The position numbers were made by a program, and so were the translations under genes. The notes under the pieces were generated by a model. It worked only from the letters and a program-made list of their open reading frames with translations. It made no database searches and was not told the DNA's origin. 64,000 nucleotides of DNA from Jaltomata sinuosa (lineage: Eukaryota; Streptophyta; Magnoliopsida; Solanales; Solanaceae), in NCBI GenBank assembly GCA_003996215.1, contig QJPP01007525.1, positions 248,001 to 312,000 on the forward strand, written 5' to 3'. Positions 1 through 11,775 of this stretch are shown piece after piece. Positions within the stretch are counted from its first letter, which is position 1; the number at the start of each line of letters is the position of its first letter.

Positions 1-192
1 TTAGCAAAGGTTTTGAGGGGATAAAAGTATAAACTGTTTATCTTCTTGCAAATCCAACAGGATTATCTTCTTTAGTACAATGAGCATAAAGTCTTGAGAA
101 TGTTGTTTTATCACTTAGGCTCCAGAACTAACTGTTTAGTCCTTTAATTGCTATGTCAGATGTGATCAACTAATGATCCAAATTCCTTGCAG

Positions 193-1638
193 CTCTAATA
201 TCAGAACTGTAGTTGATAGGGAAACTGAAGGAAGTTCTGTTGGTGAAGCACCATTGTGCACTGCCTGTGAGATGGCAGTTGTTTGGATGCAGAACCAGCT
301 CAAACAGAAGGGGACAAAAGAGAGAGTAATAGAGTATGTGGATCAGGTAAAAGTCACAACTTTATCTGATGTTAGAAGCCAATAAGTAGTGTATCAAATC
401 ATCCTAATATTAAAGCTTTGATGTTTTACAGCTTTGTGAGAAATTACCAAGTCCAATGGGAGAATCCGTAATCGACTGCAACAGCATCTCATCCATGCCA
501 AATATTACATTCACTATCAAAGATAAAGCTTTTGTGCTCACTCCAGAACAGGTTCCACTCCACGCGTTTTTAGTTCATGTTCTTACATTGAATACTCGAG
601 TACATTGAAATGTACATATGTGGTACATAACCTTAACATTGCGCCCCAATTTGTCATCTTTGATTTCAACTCTGAAATTATTTGCTTAAATAATAATTAT
701 ACCCTGAACTCTGAAGTCTGAGTGGCTCATGCGTGACCTGCATTCACTGAATTGCTGAAACATAAAATGTAATCGGCGAGAGGCTGGTCCATTGTTGTAT
801 CCATATGGATTCACTTCTTTTTGGTCAGTATTGTGGAGAGAAGGTGGTTCACTGTCTTATTTGCTATGAAATAGAAAGTCATTCCTTTAATTATCTGGTG
901 GTTAAGTACTGCTAATATTATGATATTTAAACAAAAAGAAATATTCTACTAATATTTTGATGGATATGCTAGCAAGAACACATCACTGAAACCCTGCTAT
1001 AATAAAGTAGTTTGGGAACAATACCTTAACTGTATATATCCAACGAGCTTGAATTCAGGTAAGGCTACATTAAATATGATCCAAATGAAAAAAATTGGAA
1101 ATTACAAAAGGATGATTGGGAGAACAAGATTGTAAAAATGAGAGAAACAAGACTCTTGACTTGTAAGAAATGAACAACTTTACTTTACTCAGACAAAATG
1201 TGATCGATCAAAACCAACTGCTGCAAATGAACTTGCTGTGTAACATTTGTTATGAAATGCCTTTGATACACCTGATAACTAAAAACTTTGGTTGACAGTA
1301 TATTCTTAAAACTGGAGAAGGGATTGCTACAATTTGTATCAGTGGATTTGGTGCTCTGGATGTGCCACCACCTCGCGGTCCTCTTTGGTATGTTATCCTT
1401 GCACTTACAAGCATCAAAGAGTCAACACAACATTACTCTAAGCAAAAACTACAGAATCGTGTTTCATACAAACACAACACTTTCAACTTCGTTTGCATGT
1501 AGTTAATGTATGTTGCTGCTGTCCTAAAATGATATTCATATATGTGCTTGCAGGATTCTTGGAGATGTATTCATGGGGCCGTATCACACTGTGTTTGACT
1601 ATGGTAAATCCCAAGTGGGTTTTGCTGAAGCTGCGTAA
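193..1638 (+). CDS. Aspartic protease with plant-specific insert (phytepsin type), C-terminal part
   Basis: Four 3' exons are visible: 193-346, 432-551, 1299-1387 and 1554-1638, each with AG/GT borders, and the joined frame is open to TAA at 1636-1638. The first two exons encode the second half of the saposin-like plant-specific insert (Cys-rich segments LCTACEMAVVWMQNQ and LCEKLPSPMGES) and then the return into the protease fold (DCNSISSMPNITFTI). The last two encode the C-terminal lobe (GPLWILGDVFMGPYHTVFDYG, ending VGFAEAA), the standard end of pepsin-family enzymes. Such enzymes are vacuolar acid endopeptidases (family A1); the insert is removed during maturation and can bind membranes. 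Both catalytic DTG/DSG triads would lie upstream, outside the window, so activity cannot be judged. Family assignment is firm; which paralogue is not clear. Confidence 0.93.
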
Positions 1639-3051
1639 TAGCCTTCCTTTGTAGTTATATGCCACTAGTTATTTCATAGAATGATGGAAGTATTGTAAAG
1701 AGATGAATGATACTGCTATGTTATTGTGTTGTATCTGACCATAATATGGCACACTAGTCGTCTTTTTCTTGCCTACTTTAAGTGCTACTTACTAAACCTT
1801 GTGCATTTCTAAATACTATATGCTCAGTTGCAGTAGTTATGACTTGCTCCTACATCAAGTCGAGTCGATAAGATGCAAGATACTTATTTCAATTTCTTGC
1901 ATGTGGTGCAAGGGATTAGTTGATGTTTTGGAACAATTAGGCCTAAACAGGATATGGCATATTTGACACTGATGGTATCTCGTGGTAAGGGTTCTCCAAA
2001 CGCTCTACTTTGGTGTTGAATGAGTAAATACTTTGAATGGATTATTAAGTTGAATGTTGTATGAGAACGTTTGGATAGTTGTTTGAAATCTTAGGTTAAA
2101 TTTTTTGGTGTGGACCAACAAAGAAAGCAAATTAAGAACTTCCAAAATATTCTTTTTTGACATCACCTCTAAATATTTATTTTCAACTTCGACCACATAT
2201 TGTACAAATGCTTCCTATATCTGGGATGAAATATACACCAGCTATGTACCAGGTCAAGGACTCTGGTACATATTCTACTGGAGACTACTTATTGTGAAAC
2301 TAAAACAAGTGAGAATTACATTATGCCTCATACAATCAAGAACAATCACATCAATGATATTTGACAAGAGACAACATCCGTTGAGTTGTTTGGTTTAATC
2401 CTTCTGGATAGGATAGGATTGAATGAGGGGATATAGGGTGCGAGATGACTTTAAAACAAGAACGATATATCTCATTCAAATTTCACATTAAGCTTTTGAT
2501 TTGTGTCCCACTACTAATTTCAAGGAAGGAGGATATTCGAAAAAAATCAAATAAGATTAGCACTCAACTCTTAGCCTATGTTTGTATTCGGCATAGATGT
2601 GGGATAACCAACCCAGAGCTATTCAAGTCTAATTTAGTGCGGAAATACCACCCTATACAAGTTCAATTATTTAAACTGCAATTCCGTTTAAATAATATCT
2701 TTATCATCCATTTGTGAATTCTAATAACCAGTAACCTCCCTCAAATAATGATCTCCTTAAAGTTCAAAATTTTAGCTTAGCAAATTAAATTTCTTTTTTG
2801 GGAACGCAAAAATACAATGTAAAACACAAATTTTACCTCATAAATCTCGTCTAACATGTTCAAAATCATAGAAATACAGAGTACAAACATCCTCCAGTCA
2901 TGACACCAAATAAATGCTTAAAAAGGATTACACAATGTACAAGTGGACATAATACACAGCTAGGGCAACAACAGAAAATTCATTCTGATTCAGTATCTTT
3001 CAATCATTGGTCTTCACTAACAAGTAACACCGGGCTTGTGTAGATGCATGG
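1639..3051. other. 3' UTR of the protease and intergenic spacer
   Basis: Between the protease stop codon and the end of the convergent G-patch gene I see no gene. The short open frames here (63-97 codons) have no recognisable domain and unremarkable composition. The left part should include the protease 3' UTR, and the part just left of 3052 the 3' UTR of the minus-strand gene, so the two genes are tail to tail. Confidence 0.6.
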
Positions 3052-6000
3052 TTACTCCTCGTCGCTCTCATTGCTGAAGACGGATGCAACAGGTACTTTT
3101 GGCTTCTTTGCAGATTTATTAACCAAGGTCGTCACCTAATGGAGTAGGGGGGGGGGGGGGGGGGGTTAGAGAAGTTCAGTATCAGCTATAGATTATCCAA
3201 ATCATGTCTCAGAGAACTAAAAGAACAAGAAAAGATAAAAGAAATTCACTAGTTTTCTTTTCATGTCCAGAAATAGGTAAATGACTACTTGACTGCATTT
3301 GAAGCATGTCTCTCCACATTAATGATAATTAGATCATCATCTTCTCCTCTCTCTGAGTTTTTTCTTTTGAGGGGCAGCAGGAAGAGGCAACATATGCACC
3401 CCAAGAAAGTTAACCAGGCAGTATATCTCACAATGCGCTCCACATATCTAAGAGGTCTGTGAAATACGGAACTCCTACTTCCATATTATACTAGCATAAC
3501 ATATCTTTTCTATTAAAGCTAATCCTCACGGACAGCAATCATGATCCACTAGAAAAATTCTATGTGAATTGTATAATAGTTCTGCAGGATGTCACAACCA
3601 ACCTAGCAAGTTCACAAGGAAACTGAACAAATCAATTGGGTGCTCCCTTGTTTTGCACCCGGTGACTGGTGTGACCTAGTGGAACAAAAAACACTAGGTG
3701 ATTTCTTTAATCTGCCTAAGCCTTGGTGGGCAAAGTTACACGGTACTTGTGCTTGTGGGATGTCGCAAGTACCCGGTGGAATAGTCCAGGTGCAAGCTGG
3801 CCTGGACACCATGTCATAAAAAGAAAATAATCAATTGGGTGATCCCTAGTTACACCTGTGGATCTCACCATATATCCATGCTTTAGAAACTAATTCACAA
3901 CGAGTATAGAATAACTACTCGAATACAAAAAGTAAAAAACTTGTGTTTCATAATACATACACTCCCTTTGTCCCAACCATGATCTTAGAATTATTTAGCA
4001 GTTAAGCATGTTTCCTGTATGCTTCTTAAAGTAGCATAGTATGATGAAGTAATGAAACAAGGGATGTAGGGTACTATCTATCTGTCCATGTTGCTTACAA
4101 AAACTGAAATTCAAAAAAAGCATTGTGGAAGAGACAAGAATGTGACATTACCACACAATGTCCCTTAAAGGAATACATGCTCTGATTACAGGCACACAAA
4201 CAACCCTGACCCATGTTCTCTCTCTCTCTCTCTCACACACATATATATACAAGCACATGCACACACACACATATACATGTTTTTTACTTTGATCTCTAGC
4301 ACTCAAGTACTTATCTTTTTGCTCACTGCCCTGAAATAGTGAAGGAAAGGAGTTCAGAGCACAAACTGATCTACAAAGTCAGGAAGCGTCTTCTTTCTCT
4401 CTCAACATTTCTGATTAAGTATTAGAAGTTTCGAATATATATATAAAGAGACCAAAAACAGCTGAGATAATCGGTAATCTAGCTGTAAATACCTTTGACG
4501 GGCCTCCTTTCGCAGAAAATCCGAACTTCAGAGTCTTCCTCTGATCTTGATCGGCAAGAGCAGTTGCAGTTCTAACCATGGAAGGGACTGGAATGTTTCC
4601 TACTTCCTCCGGGGTTTGCTGTTCTTGCTGCTTCTTATTGGCAGCCCTAGTATGAGTAAAAACAAAGACAGATCATCAGCAAGAAAACAAATACCACCAC
4701 CTCAGAAAATAGATGCAGAATGGCCTGACTGCGAAATATCATACATTTGGGCGAATTTTGCCATCTCCTTCTCTTGACGTTGCTGTTCTCTTTTCTGCCT
4801 ATCGTCACGGCTACTTCCATGCATTTCTCTCATTTCCTTGAAGCGCTAGAATAATAATAGAAGATTAGATAGGGCTTAGTGGAGGAGTGGAGTGAAGATA
4901 ATAAACATTTTTCTGAGGGATAACGATGAGATAATATCAAAGAACTGAAAAATATTTTGAGATTTCAAGGAAAACGATTACCTTCCTGTGATTATGATCA
5001 TATGAACTTAGGTGAGCTTCAAACTCGATTGCTAATTTATATTGCTTGTTGCACAGCTCACAAAAGAAAGTCTTGCGTATTTCCTTCACGTCCGTTTCAA
5101 TTTTGTGCTCGCGTTCTGCTAAAACCTGGATTTTCATAATGTGCAGGAAGCAGGCAGTAGAAGCCACCAGGTAATAAAAACTGCACGAAATTCTCAAGAT
5201 CTTCGAAAGTTGGTATCCCCTTATATACCATTCCCATCAAAAGACACACATATATGCTATATGCTGCCTTCTGTTATTAGATGTATGTTTCAGGAAAAGT
5301 CAAGTATCAAACTCAAATAGTCTAGTGCAACATATTTAACAGCTACCCTAAAAGTGTAAAAGGCATACCTCCCGCTTTTTGGCAAGTTCCTCGGTCTCCT
5401 CAAGTTCAATATCAAGCTTACGTCTTTGAATATTTTCTTCTGCTGTAAAAAAATCATCTTCCTCTTGCTTCCCAATCCCCAATTTTGGGTCTCGCATCCC
5501 TGATTTTATTGGCTCAGTAATTCCTAGTCCCCAAAAGAAAAAAATAAGTCAGCACTACTTAATGCGCATGGATACATTGCAGTAAATGTAACTTAAGAAG
5601 GCGGAAAGAAATATGCCAAACAATTTTGAACAAGTAACCTTACCTTGCTCATTTTTCCCAAGACCCTTCCCTTTCCAACCCATCTTCTGAAGAAGCCTGA
5701 ATCCAATGTTAGAGGGTGTCAACTGCGTATCTAAAGATGCTTGTTCCACATTTTCCAGGTCTACGTTTTCTGTTGGTCTATGATTAATAGGAAGGCGAAA
5801 ATCTTCAGCGAGATCCTCTAGAACAGAAGCCTCATCAGCCTATGTTTCAAAAAGTTGAGATACAAGTTTGTTAGTTAAAATAGCTGTCGATCAAGATTTG
5901 TCCAAGTTAGTAAAACTGCACAAGTCATGGAAACTAGCAGAGTTAAAATAAACCAAAATTCATAAGCCTCCTTATCCTTACAAGTAAGTTGACTACAAAA

Positions 6001-6348
6001 GCACCTATGATATTTTATCTTACTTCTCTTCTTTAAAGAAACAAAAAAACAAGGAGAAAGTAAAAGGCTTGAGCTGCATTATTATGAGTTCTCCAGATTG
6101 CAAAAGAATCTTCATACTATTAGAAGTCATCCTAAATGAGTTTCTAAATAAGATTGAAGAGAAAGTAATAGATAAAACCAATAAATTGGAAATAAATGAG
6201 AAGTCCACTCTATCTATGTTGAATGAAGGAATTAGCCAAGTCACAAAGCAAGTGCAATCAATATTCTAGCTCTTACCTCTTCCATTTCTTGCTGGCGTCT
6301 ATCTCTCATGCGCATGTCTTGCCTACCATTGAACCATCTATCATCCAT
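3052..6348 (-). CDS. G-patch and C2H2 zinc-finger protein, 301 residues
   Basis: Seven coding exons on the minus strand join in one frame: 6348-6277, 5839-5644, 5523-5369, 5125-4982, 4845-4745, 4646-4493 and 3135-3052 (TAA at 3054-3052). All introns are GT-AG. Order along the protein: a basic N-terminus (MDDRWFNGRQDMRMRDRR); a G-patch around residues 70-90 (IGFRLLQKMGWKGKGLGKNEQG); an acidic coiled stretch; a single C2H2 finger around residues 138-165 (FFCELCNKQYKLAIEFEAHL, then SSYDHNHRK); a charged helix rich in R, E, K and Q; and a Ser/Glu-rich tail ending SNESDEE. G-patches activate DEAH helicases in splicing and ribosome assembly, so a nuclear RNA-processing role is likely by inference. 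Plants have a one-copy family of this layout annotated as D111/G-patch proteins. The ATG at 6348 is the first in frame after a probable leader intron. Confidence 0.9.
3147..3165. repeat. Poly-G tract, 19 bases
   Basis: An uninterrupted run of 19 G on the plus strand (C on the transcribed strand) lies 12 bases from the acceptor of the last intron of the G-patch gene, within its polypyrimidine region. The length is likely to vary between individuals and between reads. Confidence 0.9.
3649..3829 (+). mobile_element. Solanaceae tRNA-derived SINE, 5' truncated, with 18 bp target duplication
   Basis: The body contains hallmarks I recognise from a common Solanaceae SINE family: ACACTAGGTGATTTCTT, CTAAGCCTTGGTGGGCA and AGCTGGCCTGGACACCA, followed by an A-rich tail. 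It is flanked by direct repeats of ATCAATTGGGTGNTCCCT at 3631-3648 and 3830-3847 (one mismatch), the long target duplication expected of LINE-mediated insertion. The promoter-containing 5' half is shortened. It sits in the last intron of the G-patch gene, antisense to that gene. Confidence 0.85.
4219..4276. repeat. Compound CT/CA/TA microsatellite
   Basis: A run of CT repeats passes into CA, TA and again CA repeats inside the last intron of the G-patch gene. Confidence 0.85.
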
Positions 6349-7190
6349 ACCTATATGATATCGCTATTCACACAGAGCAAACAACAAAGTTACTTACCAG
6401 TGTGTGTACAAAAGAAAGAAATTGTTGCACATATGTAAGCAAAGTGAGCGAGTGGAAAAACTGAATCAAGTCTAAAATCCAGAATGTGTAAAAGCTCACA
6501 TGGTCCTTTCTACCATGTTATATAAGAACAATACGCGCAGCAGGCTATAGGTTAAGATGCTCTGGTATATCATAGAATGTTGAGACGAAATCATCTTCTA
6601 GTGATATAAAGTTGAAATAAACAATTTTCCTCAACAAGTATCTCAACTCTTTGCCAACTGAAAAAATGATCTAGAAAATAGTTTCCTGGCTACATCATTT
6701 TCACTAGACATTTTACGCTATCGCTTAATCAATCGGATGAAAGAGAATACAAATCCATTAAACAATCAAAATCGGCAAATAGAAAATTGCATAAGAAAAT
6801 ACTCCTATAAATTGTAAGATTCTAATAATATACCAGGAAAAATACCTACAGTAACAAAAATCGGACTTACTTTTCAGCGATTCATTAGGTTCAGGTCTAT
6901 GCCCGAATGATACATCGGAAAAAACTAGGGGTTTGCTCGTATTTTCAACGTCTAGGAACAGAAATCGAAGGTAAATAAACACGAATAGCGAGTAAAAATT
7001 GATACCTGATTGAAAGAAAATTGGTTCTTCTGTAGTTGAGAAGAATCAGTGTTAGCTCCACAATTGTCCGTAACTCCGGGATTCAGCGTCCGTTTGAGCG
7101 AAAGAGAAGAGGGCAAGAATCTAGGGTTAAGCTCACCCAATAAGGACACACTTGCCTTTGAGATTTTGCCACGTTGGGTTGATCTCATGG
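6349..7190 (-). promoter_or_regulatory. 5' leader and probable leader intron of the G-patch gene
   Basis: Reading the minus strand, a donor AATCAG|GTATCA at 7006/7005 and an acceptor TGAATAG|CGATAT just before 6363 suggest a leader exon from about 7190 to 7006 and a 640 bp intron before the ATG at 6348. The transcript start itself is a guess; no clear TATA box was found. The motif AACCCTAGAT (minus strand, about 7120) resembles the leader motifs of housekeeping genes. Confidence 0.5.
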
Positions 7191-7312
7191 GTGATATATT
7201 TTCGGGTCATTACAATTCGACCCACATCTAACCTCCGGAAAACAATTCTTTTTTCTTATAAAATTCTCTCTTCTTTTTTTTCTGGTTTCCCCGTGTTCGG
7301 TACTTGTATTGG

Positions 7313-7412
7313 ACCTTGACTATCCCTATAAAAAGCAACTATGTACTTAAAGGATTCGAACTCGAGACCTTCGATTAAGGATGAATGGGTATTTACCAAT
7401 TCACCACAACAC
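7313..7412. repeat. Fragment of a dispersed tRNA-like repeat
   Basis: The segment GGATTCGAACTCGAGACCTT, followed by GATTAAGGATGAATGGGTA and TTCACCACAAC, has the layout of a dispersed Solanaceae repeat whose reverse strand carries a tRNA B-box-like motif. A fuller relative is at 49050-49245. Only the end of the element is recognisable. Confidence 0.45.
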
Positions 7413-9347
7413 ATGTTCTTTAATGATTGAATTCAAATGTTACACATGTAAAATACAAGGTTGTAGCTAAAATAACTTAGTCTTCAATTCTATTTTTCTT
7501 TTCTCTTTCTTGTGTTACATAAAATTATTGATTGCGCTTAAAAAATGTTTAAAGTTACTTGTCAATTCACGCATCTAGCATAAAAAAGAATTAGAAGTTT
7601 CTAAATTTGATTTATATTTTAATGATATTTCAAGAGATATTTTTGAATGAAAGTACTATATATTCATTGTATTTATTGTAAAATAATAGACGCGAATTTT
7701 CGATCGTTATAAGAAAACGTCCACGAGTTAGGAGGCATCTCTAAAGACAAGTAACTTTTTACGTACAATCATTTATAATATAATTTATTATTAATGCGAT
7801 CTCATCTAATTATATTCTGCACTTAAAAAAAAATACCTTTCAAGAATCAAATAAAGCGCAACTTCGATGAACAATTAATAATTTTAACGAGACTAATCAA
7901 AATGAAGTTGGTAGGATGCCCATCTAGAAATTGAATTGCACGGAATTCACGCCAAACATGCTAATTACCATTGATATGCAAAAGGTTATACGATTCGTAA
8001 AGAAATTTATTAAATTGAAGTGCTAATTAATTAAACTAGAAAAAGATTAAAGCCAAAGGTTGATGCCCAATCCTCATTATATTGTGCTTGTGGGTGGTGT
8101 GGTCCAAATATTGGCATTTGCATGGAAAGGGGGATATTTGTTTATCTACTTTTTTCTTTTGGAGTAAGATTTAAGATTTGTTGTAGGCTTGTAGCTTATA
8201 AGGCACAACTCTACTCATTATCTACTTGTATATATAAAAAAAATATGAAAAAGTATCACCTTTTAAGATTAAACAAATAATTATAGATGTGAACAAGACC
8301 AGAAGGAGATAGTATGGAAATCCCATGGAGGGATTGATGGACCCCTCTTCTCAAACTTTTTTCTGTGGCAACACTAATCCTTAATTTTACAAGGAATATA
8401 TGAAAATTTGGCCCTTCTCTAGAGTACATATTATGGAAAATTATGAGATTTGAAAAATATTTAGATTGTATTTACGAAACATAGTTATAATTTTAAAATA
8501 TTATGCCACATAGCTAGTGTATTTATGAAACATAACTATCAATGCTGATATAATATGCGATGATAGATCTTATTTGTGCGATTTTAGCGGATACAATTGA
8601 TACCCCCATGTTACATCTCTTCCGCATGATACAAGCACCTATGTTTTGTAAATATGCAAACTATAGCTACATTTCGTAATTACATTCTAAACTATAATTA
8701 TTCATGAAATTTTCTCTTTAGTTAATACATGATCGAGCTATTTTTTCATCAATATGCACCTTCACTTGTTGACCTGATTTTTTTATGAGCCAAGTGTGTG
8801 GTCTCTGTTTGCTCGAATACTATCTTTAAGTGTGGGACCATCTCATCTAAAAGCTTCAGTCATTAGCTAAAAAGAGCACACATTTATTTGCTAATTATAT
8901 TCTCAATGTAACACTTCTTATATGAATACTAGCATTTCTTAAGCTCATTCATTACTAAACATTTAGCACGAAGCAACTACATATCAAGCTTTAACAAAAC
9001 CGATTAGAGAATCCACGATGAAACTAGAGGATTAATTTGTTGTCATTTGAATTCTTAATCACCATTATTAGAATACTTCTGATGAAATAAAAAAATTAAA
9101 ATCCAAGAACGTAGTTTTCCTACCTAAAAATACTTCTCACATTTCCTACTAATTAAAGAACTAATAATTAATTACCAACACCTGTCAGATAATGAAGCTC
9201 TTGTTTAACTTTCTAGGCCATCTTTTTTACATCCTAAGTCCTAACAAATCCCCACTTTTAACGTTCAGGACATTGATTATTTAATTTAAAAGATTATTCT
9301 TACTTTTTTGTGGAGAAAAGTGAATTTAACTACATCAAAGTTATACT

Positions 9348-9594
9348 TCTTTCGTTTTAATTTGTTTGACCTATTTTGACTTGACACAAATTTTAAGAAT
9401 GTAAAGAAAACTTTTGAAACTTGTAGTCTTAAATTAAAGATATGTCAAATGTATTAAAATATCATTTAATCTTGTGATTTAGAATATGTCATGTGAAAAG
9501 TTGAAATTAAAGAATTTCTAAAAACAAAAAAGACATTCTTTTTTAAACGGACTAAAAAAGAGAGTACACCAAACAAATTGAAACAGATGGAATA
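9348..9594. mobile_element. Stowaway-like MITE, diverged
   Basis: The ends read ACTTCTTTCGTTTTAATTTG and CAAATTGAAACAGATGGAAT, imperfect inverted repeats of the CTCCCTCYGTTT type. The interior has the family's typical TTTGACTTGACACAAATTTTA and ATGTCATGTGAAAAGTTGAA. Same family as 41144-41294 and 50788-51028. Confidence 0.7.
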
Positions 9595-10517
9595 ATAAAG
9601 TGATCAAGACAGCAAGAAAACACTAGTACTATAGAAATAACATTGAAAAAAGAAATAAAAGTGAAATGAAGAAAAAAGGGGTCCGTAGTTTGAAGTACAA
9701 TTAAGAGGGGGAATTAAGATGGTGGAAGGACAGGACATTATTATGATAACAAATGGTTAAAGGTTAAAGAAGAATCCTTAAAGCTAGACAGCTTGCAAGC
9801 AATTAACGTTTGTAGGGTTCTCAAAAATGTGTTTAAGATTTGTTCTAATTTTTCTATTAATTAAAAAGTGCTAGCTCTCTACAGCCAATTATGCAATGTA
9901 TGTATTCAAACATTCAAAAAGTCCCTTTTTGACTCTTTTTTTCCTCTTTACCCTTTATTTTAATTGCTATTTATCATTAGTTTCTTCCCTTTACCCTTAT
10001 TATAATCACACTTCTTGTTTCCTCTCCATTTCATATTGACAGGTATATATTCACATCTATCTGGAAATAATATAATTTGTCGAAATAATAGTATGTATCT
10101 ACTTAGTTAGGTACATTATTGACTATAGAAAAGGTAAAAAAATAGTATAAATTAAGGAGGACTTTGGTAAAATATGTAAAAGTCGTTGAGTGTTAATTGT
10201 CTTGTGATAGTTACATTTGATTGGATGATTGAAATGCAATTTATTTCTTCTACCTACTACTAAAAAGATGTGTCTGTCTTTAATTTAGGCACTAATTAAT
10301 TAATTATTAATTAAACCTTGGATTATTATATTAATTAAAGTGTACCCATTATTCTCTGGAGAACTCTTTCGACATGATTTGATGAGCATGAAGTGAATTG
10401 TATTTAGTCAATTAAGACAATTATAGGATTTTCCCTGATTTAGTGGAATATTTTGCAGAAATTAGTAATTTGTATATATTCATGTATTGTCAAATAAGAA
10501 ACACTTGTACACGCAGT

Positions 10518-11537
10518 TAGAGCTGTCAAAATGGGCTTGACCCGTGAGGCCGATCCAACCCAGCCCTATAATTAAGTAGGGTTGGACTAAGTTTTTCCAG
10601 CCCATTTTGAAGTGAGGCTTATAAGCCGAGCCTCACTTGACCCATCAGCCTCAAAGGCCTAATCCGTGGCCTTTGAGGCCAGCCCGCTAAGTTAAAAAAT
10701 AATTAATAATATATTTATTTATTAAATAAAAATTTAAAATAATTAAACAAGGTAAAACAAAAACTGAAAGAAGTACAAAGTACATTACAAATAGATAATA
10801 GTAATTACTCATTTAATCAATAGTCATTAGTAATATAATACATTACATCAATATATTATATTATATTATATATGACATATCATATTCATATATGCATATT
10901 TTTTGCCCTTTGGTCTTCCGACTTCTCTTTGCTCATAAGCAACAAGAAAAATTAGGGCTTTTAAAAGTCATTTCTTTTTCTTTTGTGCATATTTTTTCTT
11001 TTTTTTTTGTCCAGATCTCTGTCTTAGTTCAAGTTTTCCTTCAATAAATCTCCGTCAAGTTAAAGTGAAGTTATTAAGGTCTAATTGATGGATTACGTTA
11101 TTTTTAACACTTTAAAATTTTAATTTTATAATTTTGTAACCGGACAAAACTTTTGTGTATAAAAGATTTATAAATTTTTAAATTATTATAATTCATATGC
11201 ACAAAAGTATGTTGACAATCTTTTTTAACTAGGTAGTTATTTTTTTTTCTTCATTTGATTGATATTAATTATTATCGTATACACCTGTTGTTAAAATGAA
11301 GATTTATTATGGTTGGTGATTTTCTAGTAATTACATTTTTTCTCGTTTATCATGTTATGGGTCACTTTTAATTTTTATTGAAGGGCCAACCCGTCCTAGC
11401 CCGCGATCCGCTTAGGATTGGGTTGGGTTGGATTGCTATTTTAAAGGCCTTTTAGTTAAAAGGGTCAGCTCATCCCATCCCATTTAACTCTCTGACCCGC
11501 TAGGGTTGGGTTGGGCTAGCCCGTTTTGACAGCTCTA
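10518..11537. mobile_element. Non-autonomous hAT-type transposon, 1,020 bp
   Basis: Terminal inverted repeats TAGAGCTGTCAAAATGGGC (left) and TAGAGCTGTCAAAACGGGC (right, reverse complement) differ at one position in 19. They are flanked by a perfect 8 bp direct duplication CACGCAGT at 10510-10517 and 11538-11545. An 8 bp duplication with TAG...CTA ends is diagnostic of hAT elements. The subterminal zones are rich in GGGTTGG and its complement and can fold on each other; the middle is AT-rich with no transposase frame, so movement would depend on an autonomous partner. Confidence 0.95.
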
Positions 11538-11574
11538 CACGCAGTAAAGCAAACCTACCTTTAGTTACTGTTGC

Positions 11575-11775
11575 TACTACATCAGACCTCTCTATAACGG
11601 CTCCTCGTTATAATGACATTTTATAATAACAACCTGTTTTTTTTCGAAACCGATTCTTCATGTTATATTATACTTCTCTATAATAGCATTCTACCTATAA
11701 CAACAATGATAGTCATTATAAAAGTACACTCTTTATAAAATTACTCCTCTATAACAATTATACTCAAATATTGTG
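11575..11775. repeat. Dispersed CTCTATAACA repeat
   Basis: Repeated short motifs (CTCTATAACGGC, CTCTATAATAGCA, CTCTATAACAATTA) with inverted counterparts such as GTTATAATGACA match a miniature-element family common in Solanaceae. Exact ends and target duplication are not clear. Confidence 0.5.

Larger units (their letters stand above)
7200..10517. other. Intergenic AT-rich sequence, no gene seen
   Basis: Apart from the repeats listed separately (7313-7412, 9348-9594), no coding exon, RNA gene or conserved motif is recognisable. No open frame reaches 60 codons between 7231 and 10517. Confidence 0.6.

Noticed and set aside
3958..4070. ACTCCCTTTGTCCC...AACAAGGGATGTAG as another Stowaway element
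   Set aside because: Ends are weak and no TA duplication or family interior is seen.
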